DNA of 64,000 nucleotides from contig JAPLGN010000006.1 of the NCBI GenBank assembly GCA_026390135.1, positions 1 to 64,000 on the forward strand, given 5' to 3'. Below are positions 13,690-23,162 of the stretch, one piece after another; within the stretch, counting starts at the first letter, position 1, and the number at the start of each line of letters is the position of its first letter. The notes below the pieces were generated by a model, which worked only from the letters and a program-made list of their open reading frames with translations, was not told the origin of the DNA and made no database searches. Origin of the DNA: Campylobacterales bacterium (GTDB taxonomy: Bacteria; Campylobacterota; Campylobacteria; Campylobacterales; Sulfurimonadaceae). A program made the position numbers and the translations under genes.

Positions 13690-14533
13690 ATTTACCCTTT
13701 CTGCCTATTAAAAAATGACCGAATGCTTTTAAAATATATTTTAGCCGTTTAAGTCTTTTTGGGCCATAGATAAGGGCAAAAAGGAGTGTTTTACCAACTT
13801 CCAAGAAGCGTCGACGAGTAAATTCCGGAAAATTATTGTGGAATTTTGAGAAAATATATAAGCAGTTTCTTGTAATATAGTAATGTCTAAGTGGTGAATG
13901 TATATTGACAATTTGAATTTGTCCGTGTCGTTTTATGGTTTCTTGATTTCCGATTTGGTGGCATAAAAAAATAGTATCAAACTCGATAACTTTATAATGA
14001 CATAAATGAGCTCTCAGGCAGTAATCATGATCAACTTCATCGATAAATAAACTTTCATTAAAATTACCGATGTGTCTATACAAAGTGAGATTTAATAAAC
14101 TTCCTGAAGTAATTGTAATCAGTTTTTCGGTAAATGAACAAGACATTTCTGCGTTTGGATTGGCGAAACGATTTGGGGAGAAAATCGCTATTTGTTCAGA
14201 ACGAGGAATGTTTCGAATACAGTGAAAGTATTTATTTAATCCTGCAGATGTAAAACTACTGTCTTGATCCATCATTAGAAGCCATTGGTAGCCTTTTTCA
14301 AGAGCTTTTTTTGCTGCAACATTGAGAGCTTGTGCTATTCCTTGATTACCGTTATTATTAATATAATGAATTTTTGAATTTTTCGAAATGAAGTTAACAA
14401 TCTCATGATTGATTGTTTCAGAATTATCAATAGCAAAGAGTAAATCTACATCATCAAGATAAGATTTGATGTTTTTAATAACCGTTTGATCAGGGTTATA
14501 TAAAACAATACTTGCTACTATCAAAGTAATCAT
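13679..14533 (-). CDS. Family 2 glycosyltransferase, rhamnosyltransferase-like
   Basis: 284 residues. It begins with a GT2 donor-binding pattern (IVASIVLYNPD, then FAIDNSE), followed by NNNGNQGIAQALN and the metal-binding WLLMMDQDSSF near 83-93. FIDEVDHDYCLRAH near 163-176 matches the acceptor-side ED motif of RfbF-type rhamnosyltransferases. Four-base overlap with the upstream methyltransferase gene. Rhamnosyl specificity is only a family tendency. Confidence 0.82.
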   Translation of the reverse strand: MITLIVASIVLYNPDQTVIKNIKSYLDDVDLLFAIDNSETINHEIVNFISKNSKIHYINNNGNQGIAQALNVAAKKALEKGYQWLLMMDQDSSFTSAGLNKYFHCIRNIPRSEQIAIFSPNRFANPNAEMSCSFTEKLITITSGSLLNLTLYRHIGNFNESLFIDEVDHDYCLRAHLCHYKVIEFDTIFLCHQIGNQETIKRHGQIQIVNIHSPLRHYYITRNCLYIFSKFHNNFPEFTRRRFLEVGKTLLFALIYGPKRLKRLKYILKAFGHFLIGRKGKYGR

Positions 14534-15399
14534 CCTTGGTCAGAAGGAAATGGGGATTCAAAAGAGGTAAAGTGAATATTGTTTTGGGGAAGTAAATCGG
14601 TAGAAATTTTTTGTACAACTAATAGAATGTGCATGGGCTTTATGGTTTCGATCACTTGGATTTGCATTTGCGCGTAGTCTATCAATTTGGCAAGCAAAAG
14701 AGTATTAAAAACGTGGTGGTGTAAAGCACGATTATGGAGATTGTTTTCAGATCGTAATTTAAAGTTTTCATACGATCCTGAACCAGAATCTTTTGAAAAG
14801 TCATGCAGTTGCAAAATTTCTTCAAGATGCGTTAAATCATCTTCGCCAATATCATTCTGATAATCCTGAATTAGATGATCTAAGGTGGTAGTAGGTCGCT
14901 GGTGATCAAAGGTTCCATCTTTATGCGGAACCAAAAGGATGAGATATCCATTGGTTTTGATAATACGTTTCCATTCATGAAGTGCTTTGATGGGATTAGC
15001 GATGTGTTCTAAAACATGAGAAGAAAGTAAAAAGTCATAGGAATCTGATTTAATGGAAGCCAAGTTGATTCCATCTTGAATGAATTGATATCCTTCTTGT
15101 TTTTTTTGATGATAGTTATAGGAATACCCTTCTCTTAATGATTTATTCCATAAAGTATTCGAGCTAAAGTTACAATTGTCTAAATGATTGATATATGAAT
15201 AAATAGGAAGAAAAGAATTGTCATTAAAAACAGGACTTGGACCACCAATCTCAATGCCATATTTATTGGTTATGATCCCTTTAATCAATGGAAAAGAGCG
15301 TGCTTTTTTCTGATAAATTCGTTTAAAGATAACAAACATCAAATTTTTTACCCCTTGATCTTTATAAACCGTATAGATTTTTTTGCCAAGTGCCAACAT
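14530..15399 (-). CDS. SAM-dependent methyltransferase-like protein of the glycan cluster
   Basis: 289 residues. A class I methyltransferase pattern is visible: YGIEIGGPSPVF near 48-59 in place of the usual glycine loop, FLLSSHVLEHIANPIKALHEW near 124-144 and a following GYLILLVPHKDGT strand. The C-terminal 100 residues contain a histidine-rich NRALHHHVFN stretch. It lies between a GT2 gene and a second methyltransferase, which suggests O-methylation of the N-glycan. The substrate is inferred from position only. Confidence 0.75.
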   Translation of the reverse strand: MLALGKKIYTVYKDQGVKNLMFVIFKRIYQKKARSFPLIKGIITNKYGIEIGGPSPVFNDNSFLPIYSYINHLDNCNFSSNTLWNKSLREGYSYNYHQKKQEGYQFIQDGINLASIKSDSYDFLLSSHVLEHIANPIKALHEWKRIIKTNGYLILLVPHKDGTFDHQRPTTTLDHLIQDYQNDIGEDDLTHLEEILQLHDFSKDSGSGSYENFKLRSENNLHNRALHHHVFNTLLLAKLIDYAQMQIQVIETIKPMHILLVVQKISTDLLPQNNIHFTSFESPFPSDQG

Positions 15400-15402
15400 G
15401 AC

Positions 15403-16065
15403 TTACCCTTTTTTGGTAGTGACTATGAGATATTGATAAACGAAAAAATCATGAAAAATTCCTAACGTGATCTTATTTAGCCAGTATTTTTTACTTTTAA
15501 TTGTTTCTTGATCAAACGCAGAAGTTAAGGATTCGATATTGAGTCCAGCGCTAGTAAAGAGTTCTATAATATTTTTTTTACAAAAAAATCGTAAATGGGT
15601 TTGGTCTAAAATGCCGGCTTCTTCATAGTGAAAATCCCCTTTCCAAACGATTGATTGCAGAGTTGTGTAATAACGAATGTTTGGAATGCTGGCAATCAAT
15701 CGTCCTGTTGGTGAAAGAAGTTGTACAATTTTTTGCAAAGTAGACCATGGATCGACTAGATGTTCTATGACATCTCCTAAGATGATAATATCAAAAGAGT
15801 TTTGCATATCATCCGAAAAAAGGATATTTTCAATATTCTCAAGAAAAAAATGGTCTATAGTGCTATAATAATTATCTTTTGAGGAAAAAAGTTCAACACC
15901 CGTTGTCGTTTTTGCGATTCCTAATTGTTTTAGTTTATTAAGTGTTGCACCATTCCCGCAACCAATTTCTAGTACATTGCATTCTTTGAACGTCTGAGGA
16001 ATAAGGCGTATTAAATCATCTCGAACACTTAAAAAATAATAGCTTTGATCTTTATTTTCATACAT
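15403..16065 (-). CDS. Class I SAM-dependent methyltransferase
   Basis: 220 residues with a clear SAM motif I ([16 protein letters not shown] near 29-44), an acidic post-I residue (GVEL) and [19 protein letters not shown] near 89-107. The C-terminal part ([13 protein letters not shown]) resembles methyltransferases found with polysaccharide genes. It starts 8 bases inside the end of the acyltransferase gene. Together with the next gene it implies at least one methylated sugar in the glycan. Confidence 0.85.
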   Translation of the reverse strand: MYENKDQSYYFLSVRDDLIRLIPQTFKECNVLEIGCGNGATLNKLKQLGIAKTTTGVELFSSKDNYYSTIDHFFLENIENILFSDDMQNSFDIIILGDVIEHLVDPWSTLQKIVQLLSPTGRLIASIPNIRYYTTLQSIVWKGDFHYEEAGILDQTHLRFFCKKNIIELFTSAGLNIESLTSAFDQETIKSKKYWLNKITLGIFHDFFVYQYLIVTTKKG

Positions 16066-16666
16066 CTTTTATCTTACTCTTCTCAATAAATGTACGAATA
16101 TCATCACTTAACAAAAAAGGAGTTAGTGATGCTATTTCTTTTTGCTCAAAATTCCACCATGCTATTTTAAGCAAATTCTCTATAATTTCTTGGCTAAATC
16201 TGAATCGTATGTGATATGCTGGGTTTCCGCCAACAATTTCATAGGGTTGAACATCTTTTACTACCAAGCTCCCAGCCGCAATAACTGCACCATCTCCAAT
16301 AATAACACCACTCATAATCGTGGCGTTAGCCCCTATCCAAACATCATTTCCAATTACTATATCACCTTTAGTTTTTGGATGACCTTTTATGCTAGAAAAT
16401 TTTTGATCGATAGCGCTGAAAGGATATGTTGTCACCCAATCCACTCTATGCTCCCCTCCCATAAAGATTGTGACATTATTAGCAAAGGAACAATATTTTC
16501 CAATCTTTAAGTAATTTCCCTCACCCCAAGATAATATTTTAGGATTGCCATAAGTAAAATCACCTATTTGTATATAATGAGATTGATAGAGAGGATTGGT
16601 ATTTGTGTAAAAATAGCTTTTATTGAAAAGCGAAGTGAGCTTATTCTTAATTTTATTCCATATCAC
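16058..16666 (-). CDS. CatB-like hexapeptide acyltransferase
   Basis: 202 residues of left-handed beta helix type. [26 protein letters not shown] repeats (near 101-126, read in hexads) and a C-terminal [18 protein letters not shown] are typical of the xenobiotic/CatB acyltransferase family, which acetylates sugars or antibiotics. The ATGA overlap with pglK and the glycan context favour acetylation of a sugar of the N-glycan. Confidence 0.82.
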   Translation of the reverse strand: MIWNKIKNKLTSLFNKSYFYTNTNPLYQSHYIQIGDFTYGNPKILSWGEGNYLKIGKYCSFANNVTIFMGGEHRVDWVTTYPFSAIDQKFSSIKGHPKTKGDIVIGNDVWIGANATIMSGVIIGDGAVIAAGSLVVKDVQPYEIVGGNPAYHIRFRFSQEIIENLLKIAWWNFEQKEIASLTPFLLSDDIRTFIEKSKIKDV

Positions 16667-18360
16667 AAAATTTTATTTCCTAGAATCTTATAAATTTTCC
16701 CGCAACCCTTTATCGTACTCAGCCGATGAGCAATTACTATCAGTGTTTTATCTTCGCTAATTTTATAGATTTCTTCCATAATCTTTGCTTCGATAGCTGT
16801 ATCTAATGCACTGGTGGCTTCATCAAGTACTAAAATTTCAGGATTTCCATAGAGTGCACGGGCGATAGCGATTCGTTGCCGCTGACCACCGCTAAGTTTG
16901 ATTCCCCCTTCTCCGACAAGAGTGACTATTCCTTCGTGATGGGTTTCCAAGAACTCTAAAATATTGGCTTGACGAAGAGATTCTTTAATTTGAATATCAT
17001 TGATAGGTTTCCCGAAAGCGACATTCTGAGCTACCGTCCCATCGAATAGATAGATGCTTTGCGGAATATACCCGATTTTGCTTCGCCATGCTTTAATATT
17101 ACTTTCATCCAACCGTGTAGCATCCACACTAATCGTTCCGTTTTTTGGTCGATAAAGCCCGATGATAAGATCGATAAGAGTTGATTTCCCACTGCCGCTT
17201 TCCCCGATAAAAGCAATTTTGTCTCCCTTGTGAATAGTGAGAGAAAGGTCTTCTAAGATAGGTTTATTTTCATTATATTGGAAGTAGAGATGATCGAGTT
17301 TGATTGAGTACTCGAAAGTGATTGGGCTATCTTGTAAACTTTCGGTATCGTACATCAAATCATTGTGGATAATATCAAGGGAGCTTTTATAAAAGAGAAT
17401 TTGATTGTAGCCTGAGAGTATACGGTTGGCGGAGGGCATTAGACGGTACAGCCCTAATACAAACATTGAGATAAGCGCTAAAGCACCGGAGATATCACTT
17501 TGATATTTATGTATCAGATAAATAATCATAAAAATAACAATTCCAAATCCTAAAGCTTCTAAAAAAAGACGTGGAAAATGTGTAAGTGTCTCGTTTCGAA
17601 TATGGGCCTGAGCATAACCAGCGCTGGCCTGATTGAATTTCTCGAGAATAGGAGTGGTGTTTGATGTGAGTTTCATGAGTTTGAAATTACCAAGACTGCT
17701 TTGAATGATTTCAAAAAACTTTTTTTGATGTTCTTCTCGCGAGACGCCTGCCTTTTTGATTGCACGGGAGACGGTTATTATCAGAAAAAATGCATTGACT
17801 GCAAGGATGGTGCTGATGAGCAGTGTGATTTTCCAATTAATATACAGCATGATAGAATAAATGAAGATTACTACAAAGATTTCACTTAACATAAGTAAGA
17901 GACCAGAGATTAACGTGGTCATGTTTTGCGCTTCATTGATGATTGCTTTGCTGAGATCTGCGCTGTTTTTGTCAATGAACGATCGATAGCTCATTCCGAG
18001 GTAGTTTTCAAATAATCGGTAGGCAATGAGGTGATAGCGCCCTTTTGAAAATTTTGCAAGTAGGTAAAAATATCCAAGATTTAGTAGACTTCGGAGAAAA
18101 TAAAAAACTAAAAGAATGATCCCAGTTGCAATTACAAAGTTAATATCGCTATAAAAATTAAAGAATTTGTAGGTGAGATCGAGATAATGATTACTGTGAA
18201 TAGCCGAAAAATTACTAGCAATATTGATAAATGGCAAGATAGCAGTAACTCCGACCATTTCGATCAGCGAAATTCCAATCGAGATAAAAATTAAAATAAT
18301 AAGAAATTTTTTGTCATGCCGAGTTAGGATAGAAAAAAGTTTAGAGAAAAATAGTTTCAT
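16663..18360 (-). CDS. pglK: ABC flippase for the lipid-linked glycan (PglK type)
   Basis: Flips the undecaprenyl-PP glycan to the periplasm using ATP. 565 residues, the half-transporter length of PglK/MsbA-like proteins: six membrane helices in the first ~320 residues, then a nucleotide-binding domain with Walker [10 protein letters not shown] near 385, signature [15 protein letters not shown] near 487 and Walker [13 protein letters not shown] near 506. It lies 6 bases after the coiled-coil gene. Confidence 0.93.
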   Translation of the reverse strand: MKLFFSKLFSILTRHDKKFLIILIFISIGISLIEMVGVTAILPFINIASNFSAIHSNHYLDLTYKFFNFYSDINFVIATGIILLVFYFLRSLLNLGYFYLLAKFSKGRYHLIAYRLFENYLGMSYRSFIDKNSADLSKAIINEAQNMTTLISGLLLMLSEIFVVIFIYSIMLYINWKITLLISTILAVNAFFLIITVSRAIKKAGVSREEHQKKFFEIIQSSLGNFKLMKLTSNTTPILEKFNQASAGYAQAHIRNETLTHFPRLFLEALGFGIVIFMIIYLIHKYQSDISGALALISMFVLGLYRLMPSANRILSGYNQILFYKSSLDIIHNDLMYDTESLQDSPITFEYSIKLDHLYFQYNENKPILEDLSLTIHKGDKIAFIGESGSGKSTLIDLIIGLYRPKNGTISVDATRLDESNIKAWRSKIGYIPQSIYLFDGTVAQNVAFGKPINDIQIKESLRQANILEFLETHHEGIVTLVGEGGIKLSGGQRQRIAIARALYGNPEILVLDEATSALDTAIEAKIMEEIYKISEDKTLIVIAHRLSTIKGCGKIYKILGNKIL

Positions 18361-18366
18361 GTTTAA

Positions 18367-19233
18367 TTAGGGTCGCATTTTATTTTGTTCACAATAGCGC
18401 TTCGCATTCAAAAGCCGTTCTTTATGTCCAATATCTGCCAACGCTTCAGGGACGACATTCCGCAAATAATATTCGACGTATTTGCATAGATTGATATCCC
18501 CTTGTATCCCCGCCTCAGTTTTAAATTTTTGAATGGCACGAGAGCGTTCAGAGTCACGAAATAGGGCTTCATTAAAATCAAATCCAAAATAATTGAGGGA
18601 CTCGGTGTATTGGTGGATTAGTTTTTCTTTAATCTCATTGAAATACTTGAGAAACTCTTCGCGGTGAAGATCTTCAAATGCTTTTAGATTGGCTTGGTGT
18701 TCTTCGAGCTCTTGGCGGTGTGTTCCGATAAAATGGATGGTATCCACTTGTTCCCGGCGGACTTTTTTAAGTTCGTGTTCGAATTCATTATGCGCCTCCG
18801 GAGGAATATTCCCTATTTGTTTTTCCATAATATTTCGTTTGGCGGTTACGACTTGTTCTTTGGCAATGAGCATTTGCAATTCGCCTTTGAGGATGTCAAA
18901 CTCTTTTTTTTCATGCATATACGATTCTTGGGCGCAGAGGAAATCTTTGGTATATGCCTTTTGAACGTGCTTGCTACGCTGTTCAAAGTCACTGTACCTC
19001 TCGTTTAAATATCGAATAGTGTTGAATTTACTGATAAGCTCTTGATTATAAATGGTGGGGTCGATGTCTTTGAACATTCCAGCAGCAGAATAGATGAACT
19101 CTTTAAAAACATCAAAACGAAAACGTTCATCGAAATCAAAACCAATGGCGTTGAAGTATTTCTTGACCAGTTTAATATCATCCGCAAAGAAATCAAGGAC
19201 GATTTGTTTTTGAGAAATAGAGACAGGTATCAT
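18367..19233 (-). CDS. Coiled-coil protein of unknown function, first gene of the pgl run
   Basis: Not recognised as a named family. 288 residues, no signal peptide or membrane segment, so probably cytoplasmic. Residues ~85-205 are strongly helical, charged and likely coiled coil. An echo links the two ends: KKYFNAIGFDFDE near residue 24 and LNYFGFDFNEALF near 208, suggesting a duplicated helical module on either side of the coil. It is 6 bases upstream of pglK and so probably co-transcribed, which hints at a role in coupling or regulating glycan export, but nothing in the sequence proves that. Confidence 0.75.
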   Translation of the reverse strand: MIPVSISQKQIVLDFFADDIKLVKKYFNAIGFDFDERFRFDVFKEFIYSAAGMFKDIDPTIYNQELISKFNTIRYLNERYSDFEQRSKHVQKAYTKDFLCAQESYMHEKKEFDILKGELQMLIAKEQVVTAKRNIMEKQIGNIPPEAHNEFEHELKKVRREQVDTIHFIGTHRQELEEHQANLKAFEDLHREEFLKYFNEIKEKLIHQYTESLNYFGFDFNEALFRDSERSRAIQKFKTEAGIQGDINLCKYVEYYLRNVVPEALADIGHKERLLNAKRYCEQNKMRP

Positions 19234-19269
19234 CGTATTGCGTTCTTTGAATAAAAATGTGATTTTCTT

Positions 19270-19275
19270 ATGATA
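19270..19275 (-). promoter_or_regulatory. Possible -10 box for the pgl run
   Basis: TATCAT preceded by GC on the minus strand, about 37 bases before the coiled-coil gene start. It is nearly back to back with the asnB -10 box at 19279-19284, so both transcription units would start from the same 80-base gap. Confidence 0.35.
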
Positions 19276-19278
19276 GCG

Positions 19279-19284
19279 TATAAT
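19279..19284 (+). promoter_or_regulatory. -10 box of asnB
   Basis: TATAAT about 32 bases before the GTG start of asnB, with no clear -35 element. Confidence 0.5.
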
Positions 19285-19315
19285 ACTGAAAACTTTAATA
19301 TTAAGGGGCCCTCAG

Positions 19316-21100
19316 GTGTGTGGAGTATTTGGAATTATTGGTGATTATACTCCCGAAAAGGCTCGCAGGGCTTTAGCGACACTGGCACATCGTGGGCAGG
19401 ATCATTGCGGTATTGTTGATGAGCAAGGGCTTTTTTTAGCCCATCAGCGTCTCTCAATTACGGATAATCATCACCGATCTCATCAGCCTTTACGATATAA
19501 AAATCTTCTTTTGAGTTTTAATGGAGAGATTTACAATCATAAAATATTGCGTCTTGAATTGGAAGGATTTCCTTGGCAGACACACAGCGATGCCGAAGTT
19601 GTTTTAGCGGCGTATCAACGATGGGGAATTGAATGTATTAGGCACTTTGAGGGGATGTTTGCATTTGCACTTATCGATGGAGATAAACTTTATTTGGTAC
19701 GGGATCGGTTTGGTAAAAAGCCGATGTTTTATCATCAGGGAACGGATGCATTCGTATTCGCTTCAGAGATCAAGGCGATAAAACCATTTTTATCCTCAGT
19801 CAAAATGAACGAAAATGCGATGCGCTCTTACCTCTCATTTTTAGCCCCTACACCGCCGCACACGTTTTATGAAGGGGTCCAAAAGCTCGAATCGGGTGAA
19901 TATCTCTGTTTTGAGAGAGGAAAGATTAGCAAGCAAAGTTATTACACTATTTTGGATACACCGCAAAATTCCAAGTTCAATATCGAAGAATTGCTCCATC
20001 AAAGTATCCAAAAGAGATTGAATAGCGATGTGCCAACATGTGCTTTGCTCTCAGGGGGAATAGACAGTGCGATGATTTGTGCTATTGCCAAAGTGCAAGG
20101 TCGAAAACTACAAACGTTTACGCTGGGATATGATGAATACAGTGGGTATGATGAGCGATCTAACGCGAGGACTACAGCTGAATATTTGGGTCTGAAAAAT
20201 ACCGAAGTCGTGATTTCATGTCATGATTTTGATGAAAATCTGGACGCGGTTTTGGATCAGATGGACGAACCGCTTAATGATCCTGCTGCATTGCCATTGT
20301 ATTTGTTGATGCAGCGCATTGCACGAGATGGATACAAAGTTGTTCTCAGCGGGGAGGGAGCGGATGAACTCTTCTTGGGGTATCGACAATATTTTGAGTA
20401 TCTTGACATCGAAAAAGCGTCTACTCTTCACCATAAAAACTGGCTCAAAAAATATTTTCACAGCAATTTTTCGATGAATCGTGAATGGGAATGGTACAAG
20501 CGGATTTTTGATGAGTCATTACTTTTTCGGTCGTCGGGAGAAAAATTCACCGATTTACAGCAAAACTTATTGTTGCGACAGAATGTTCGAGATAACGAAT
20601 CGTTGCGATTTTTGCAAGGCTATCGACAACAATTCGAGCACAGCAAGTACGCGCATCCCTCACATTGGTACAGTGCTATCGATCTGAAGCTTTTTGTGGG
20701 GGAGCATTTTTTGACAAAGCTTGATCGGATGTCGATGGCGCATACTTTGGAAGCACGAGCCCCATTTTTAGATCATAGTTTTGCTGAGGCTGTTTTTTCT
20801 CTAGATTCCCAAATCCGCATAGGTGAGGGAGGGACAAAATACCTTCTCAAGCAAATGGGAAAAAAATATTTGAGTGATGAGATTTTAGATCGTAAGAAAA
20901 AAGGATTTGCGAACCCCTATATGGAGTGGCTTATTGCTTCCAAGCGTATTGACTTGATATGTGAAGTAAATGCACAAACGGGATTGTTTCATACGCAAGA
21001 ATTGGAAAAATACATTGAGATGGCACATCGAGGGAAGTTTAAACAGCACACGTGGGGCTTGTACTGCTTAAGTTATTGGATGAAGAAAGAATTACTTTGA
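19316..21100 (+). CDS. asnB: Asparagine synthetase, glutamine-hydrolysing
   Basis: Makes asparagine from aspartate, glutamine and ATP. 594 residues. The GTG start is followed at once by Cys2, which becomes the glutaminase nucleophile after Met removal; AHRGQD and SFNGEIYNH complete the N-terminal amidotransferase domain. The C-terminal synthetase domain has the PP-loop LLSGGIDSAMI near 243-253 and GEGADELFLGYRQYF near 347. AAGGGG precedes the start. It is divergent from the glycosylation run and overlaps the GAF gene by 9 bases at the 3' ends. Related AsnB-like amidotransferases act in sugar clusters, but complete synthetase motifs favour ordinary asparagine synthesis. Confidence 0.92.
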   Translation: MCGVFGIIGDYTPEKARRALATLAHRGQDHCGIVDEQGLFLAHQRLSITDNHHRSHQPLRYKNLLLSFNGEIYNHKILRLELEGFPWQTHSDAEVVLAAYQRWGIECIRHFEGMFAFALIDGDKLYLVRDRFGKKPMFYHQGTDAFVFASEIKAIKPFLSSVKMNENAMRSYLSFLAPTPPHTFYEGVQKLESGEYLCFERGKISKQSYYTILDTPQNSKFNIEELLHQSIQKRLNSDVPTCALLSGGIDSAMICAIAKVQGRKLQTFTLGYDEYSGYDERSNARTTAEYLGLKNTEVVISCHDFDENLDAVLDQMDEPLNDPAALPLYLLMQRIARDGYKVVLSGEGADELFLGYRQYFEYLDIEKASTLHHKNWLKKYFHSNFSMNREWEWYKRIFDESLLFRSSGEKFTDLQQNLLLRQNVRDNESLRFLQGYRQQFEHSKYAHPSHWYSAIDLKLFVGEHFLTKLDRMSMAHTLEARAPFLDHSFAEAVFSLDSQIRIGEGGTKYLLKQMGKKYLSDEILDRKKKGFANPYMEWLIASKRIDLICEVNAQTGLFHTQELEKYIEMAHRGKFKQHTWGLYCLSYWMKKELL

Positions 21101-21589
21101 GCTTTCTATCAATAATGCCAATTCCAATGTTCCACTGACGTAGTTTGCAAAAAAGCCCATTATCCCTTCATCATTTTCATCGAAATCACCATTATATTTA
21201 TTGAGCAATTGAATGACTCCAATAACATTTTGTTTGGAATTGAAAATAGGAATAGTAAGAATATTTCGGGTGACAAAACCACTTTTTTCATCAATTTTGG
21301 ATAAAAAACGGCTGTCTTCATAAGGATTATTAACAATAACGGGCTGCTCAGTTGAAGCACAAAGTCCAACGATACCTGAATCAAGGGCAATGGCAATACG
21401 CCCAATCCCATCACTGAGTTTTGTCCAGAGCATGTCGGTAGAATGATCGACAATAAAGATAGAACACCGTTCCGCATTAATGATAGCTTTTGCTTCTTCA
21501 GCAATGGAAGGTAGTGTCGTGTCGATAGTATCATATTGAGCCAATTTTTTTCCAAATTGTGCAATTCGTTGGTAAATTTCAATCCCCAT
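21092..21589 (-). CDS. Stand-alone GAF domain protein with NKFDE-like motif
   Basis: 165 residues, a single GAF sensor domain and no output domain. It contains AERCSIFIVDH near 38, IDEKSGFVTRNILTIPI near 97 and LLNKYNGDFDENDE near 128-141. The last matches the NK...F-X3-DE pattern of cyclic-nucleotide-binding GAF domains. The start overlaps the end of the upstream GAF gene by 11 bases, and the two proteins are clearly paralogous over their whole length. Ligand and partner are unknown. Confidence 0.85.
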   Translation of the reverse strand: MGIEIYQRIAQFGKKLAQYDTIDTTLPSIAEEAKAIINAERCSIFIVDHSTDMLWTKLSDGIGRIAIALDSGIVGLCASTEQPVIVNNPYEDSRFLSKIDEKSGFVTRNILTIPIFNSKQNVIGVIQLLNKYNGDFDENDEGIMGFFANYVSGTLELALLIESSK

Positions 21590-22106
21590 AGGTTCCCTTT
21601 TTTAGTAATGTTCCTTGATTGTCAAATGACTGGGCCAGCTCTAAGTAGGTACTAATGTAATGTGCAAAGAAAATCATTGACTTGGTATCTTCAGCACTAA
21701 ATCCATCAGGTTTATTGAGCAGTTGAAATACTCCTATAATTCGTCGATTGGAATCAAAAATAGGGATAGAAGCAATATTGTTAGTAATAAAGCCAGTTTT
21801 ATCATCAATAGTAGATAAAAAATGGTCATCGTTATAGGGATCGTTAATGAGAAGAGGTTTGCCTTCTCTAATGGTGTGCCCTGCGATACCGTCATTTTCA
21901 TGAAGCGTAATGGTGTCGGTTCCATCGGCAAGTGTTGTCCAGAGTGTTTTATTCGTAAAATTACGAATAAAAATAGAGCATCTCTGAGCACCGCTGACAC
22001 CCTTAGCGTATTCAGAAATGATCGGCAGCCCCTCATTTAAAGTAGGTTTAGTTAAAAGAGCGCGTCCGAAATCGGCTAATTTGCTAAACGTAGGGTTTAA
22101 ATCCAT
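21579..22106 (-). CDS. Stand-alone GAF domain protein (tandem paralogue)
   Basis: 175 residues. AGGAG sits just before the ATG at 22106, which is preferred over an upstream in-frame ATG at 22160. It shares with its downstream neighbour the patterns AQRCSIFIRN, IDDKTGFITNNIASIPIFDS and QLLNKPDGFSAED; the acidic end of the NKFDE motif is weaker here (ED-T). Tandem duplication is clear. It may sense a small ligand and act by protein contact, since no effector domain is present. Confidence 0.85.
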   Translation of the reverse strand: MDLNPTFSKLADFGRALLTKPTLNEGLPIISEYAKGVSGAQRCSIFIRNFTNKTLWTTLADGTDTITLHENDGIAGHTIREGKPLLINDPYNDDHFLSTIDDKTGFITNNIASIPIFDSNRRIIGVFQLLNKPDGFSAEDTKSMIFFAHYISTYLELAQSFDNQGTLLKKGTYGD

Positions 22107-22227
22107 AAATTCTCCTAAATGATAATTTGACACAATCGGGGGTAATGCTATCACTGTCAAGCTGAAAGTACACTCAAGTATTTATCAAAAAAATAATGAA
22201 GTAAAGAAATGGGAAAAAGGGAGAAGA

Positions 22228-22243
22228 TGCCTCGAAAGAGGCA
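22228..22243 (-). terminator. Terminator hairpin after the YdcH-type gene
   Basis: TGCCTC-TTTC-GAGGCA on the minus strand, followed within 15 bases by a TTTTT run. The same 16-base hairpin occurs after porB at 60560-60575. Confidence 0.65.
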
Positions 22244-22247
22244 AATT

Positions 22248-22484
22248 TTAGAGGCTGTGCTCTTTTTTGTAGTCGGTAATCATTGCATATGCTTCATCTT
22301 TAAGCAATAATTTTTCTTTTTTTAGTTTTTCAAGCTCTAAATCTGTTAGAGGAACGTTTCCTTTTTCAGCTTCAGTAATTTGATCGTCTAAACTGTTGTG
22401 ACGGTCGAAAATTTTCAAAAAATGGGCATTTGCCGCATTGTTTTCTTTCATATGAGTAATAACGTCACGGTATTCGTGTAGCAT
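22248..22484 (-). CDS. YdcH/DUF465 family small protein
   Basis: 78 residues, all-helical and charged. It has the family pattern: an N-terminal HEYRDVITHMKENNAANAHF, then LDDQITEAE and a lysine-rich LEKLKKEKLLLKDE before the C-terminal helix. DUF465 proteins form small helical hairpins of unknown role. GGAGCC precedes the ATG. It lies 44 bases downstream of dcd on the same strand and is followed by a terminator. Confidence 0.88.
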   Translation of the reverse strand: MLHEYRDVITHMKENNAANAHFLKIFDRHNSLDDQITEAEKGNVPLTDLELEKLKKEKLLLKDEAYAMITDYKKEHSL

Positions 22485-22528
22485 GGTGGCTCCTTAAAGA
22501 CTATTTATTTGCCGAATTCTACCACTTT

Positions 22529-23089
22529 TTATTTTAAAATTCGTGGAAGCGTGATTCCTTCTTGTCCTTGATACTTTCCACTTTTGTCTTTATAGCTTTT
22601 TTCACACATCTCATCGCCTTGTAAAAAGAGCACTTGCGCAATTCCTTCATTGGCATAAATTTTAGCCGGAAGAGGAGTTGTATTAGAAATTTCGATGGTA
22701 ATATGCCCTTCAAACTCAGGCTCAAACGGGGTAACGTTGACGATAATACCGCAACGGGCATAGGTCGATTTTCCCAAACAAATAGCGAGTACATCCCGTG
22801 GAATTTTGAAATACTCTACGGTTCTTGCCAGTGCAAACGAGTTAGGAGGGACAATGCACACATCCCCGATAAAATCTACAACATTGGCATCATCGAAGAG
22901 TTTTGGATCAACAACCGTCGAATTTAGATTGGTAAAAATTTTAAATTCATTTGTAACACGGATATCGTATCCATATGAACTAAGTCCATAACTAACAACT
23001 CCAACTCCTACTTGATCCTCGCAAAATGGGGAAATCATCCCCTCTTCGAGTGCCATTTTTCGAATCCATCCATCACTTTTGAGGCCCAT
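22529..23089 (-). CDS. dcd: dCTP deaminase
   Basis: Deaminates dCTP to dUTP to feed dTMP synthesis. 186 residues, normal for Dcd. Visible motifs: [12 protein letters not shown] near 34-45, [14 protein letters not shown] near 97, [10 protein letters not shown] near 118-127 holding catalytic residues, and a C-terminal [13 protein letters not shown]. Divergent from accBC. In C. jejuni dcd also neighbours accB and accC (recalled order). Confidence 0.96.
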   Translation of the reverse strand: MGLKSDGWIRKMALEEGMISPFCEDQVGVGVVSYGLSSYGYDIRVTNEFKIFTNLNSTVVDPKLFDDANVVDFIGDVCIVPPNSFALARTVEYFKIPRDVLAICLGKSTYARCGIIVNVTPFEPEFEGHITIEISNTTPLPAKIYANEGIAQVLFLQGDEMCEKSYKDKSGKYQGQEGITLPRILK

Positions 23090-23119
23090 GTACTATCCAA
23101 TGTTAATTTAATTTATGGT

Positions 23120-23125
23120 AGTATA
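23120..23125 (-). promoter_or_regulatory. -10 box of dcd
   Basis: TATACT with an upstream TGC (extended -10) on the minus strand, about 31 bases before the dcd start in the dcd/accB divergent gap. Confidence 0.45.
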
Positions 23126-23162
23126 GCATATCTATTACCCTACTTTTAGGAGCGATTCACCC

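Noticed and set aside
19316-21100. asnB as part of the glycosylation pathway
   Set aside because: It is divergent from the pgl run and has complete motifs for free asparagine synthesis; nearness alone does not support a glycan role.
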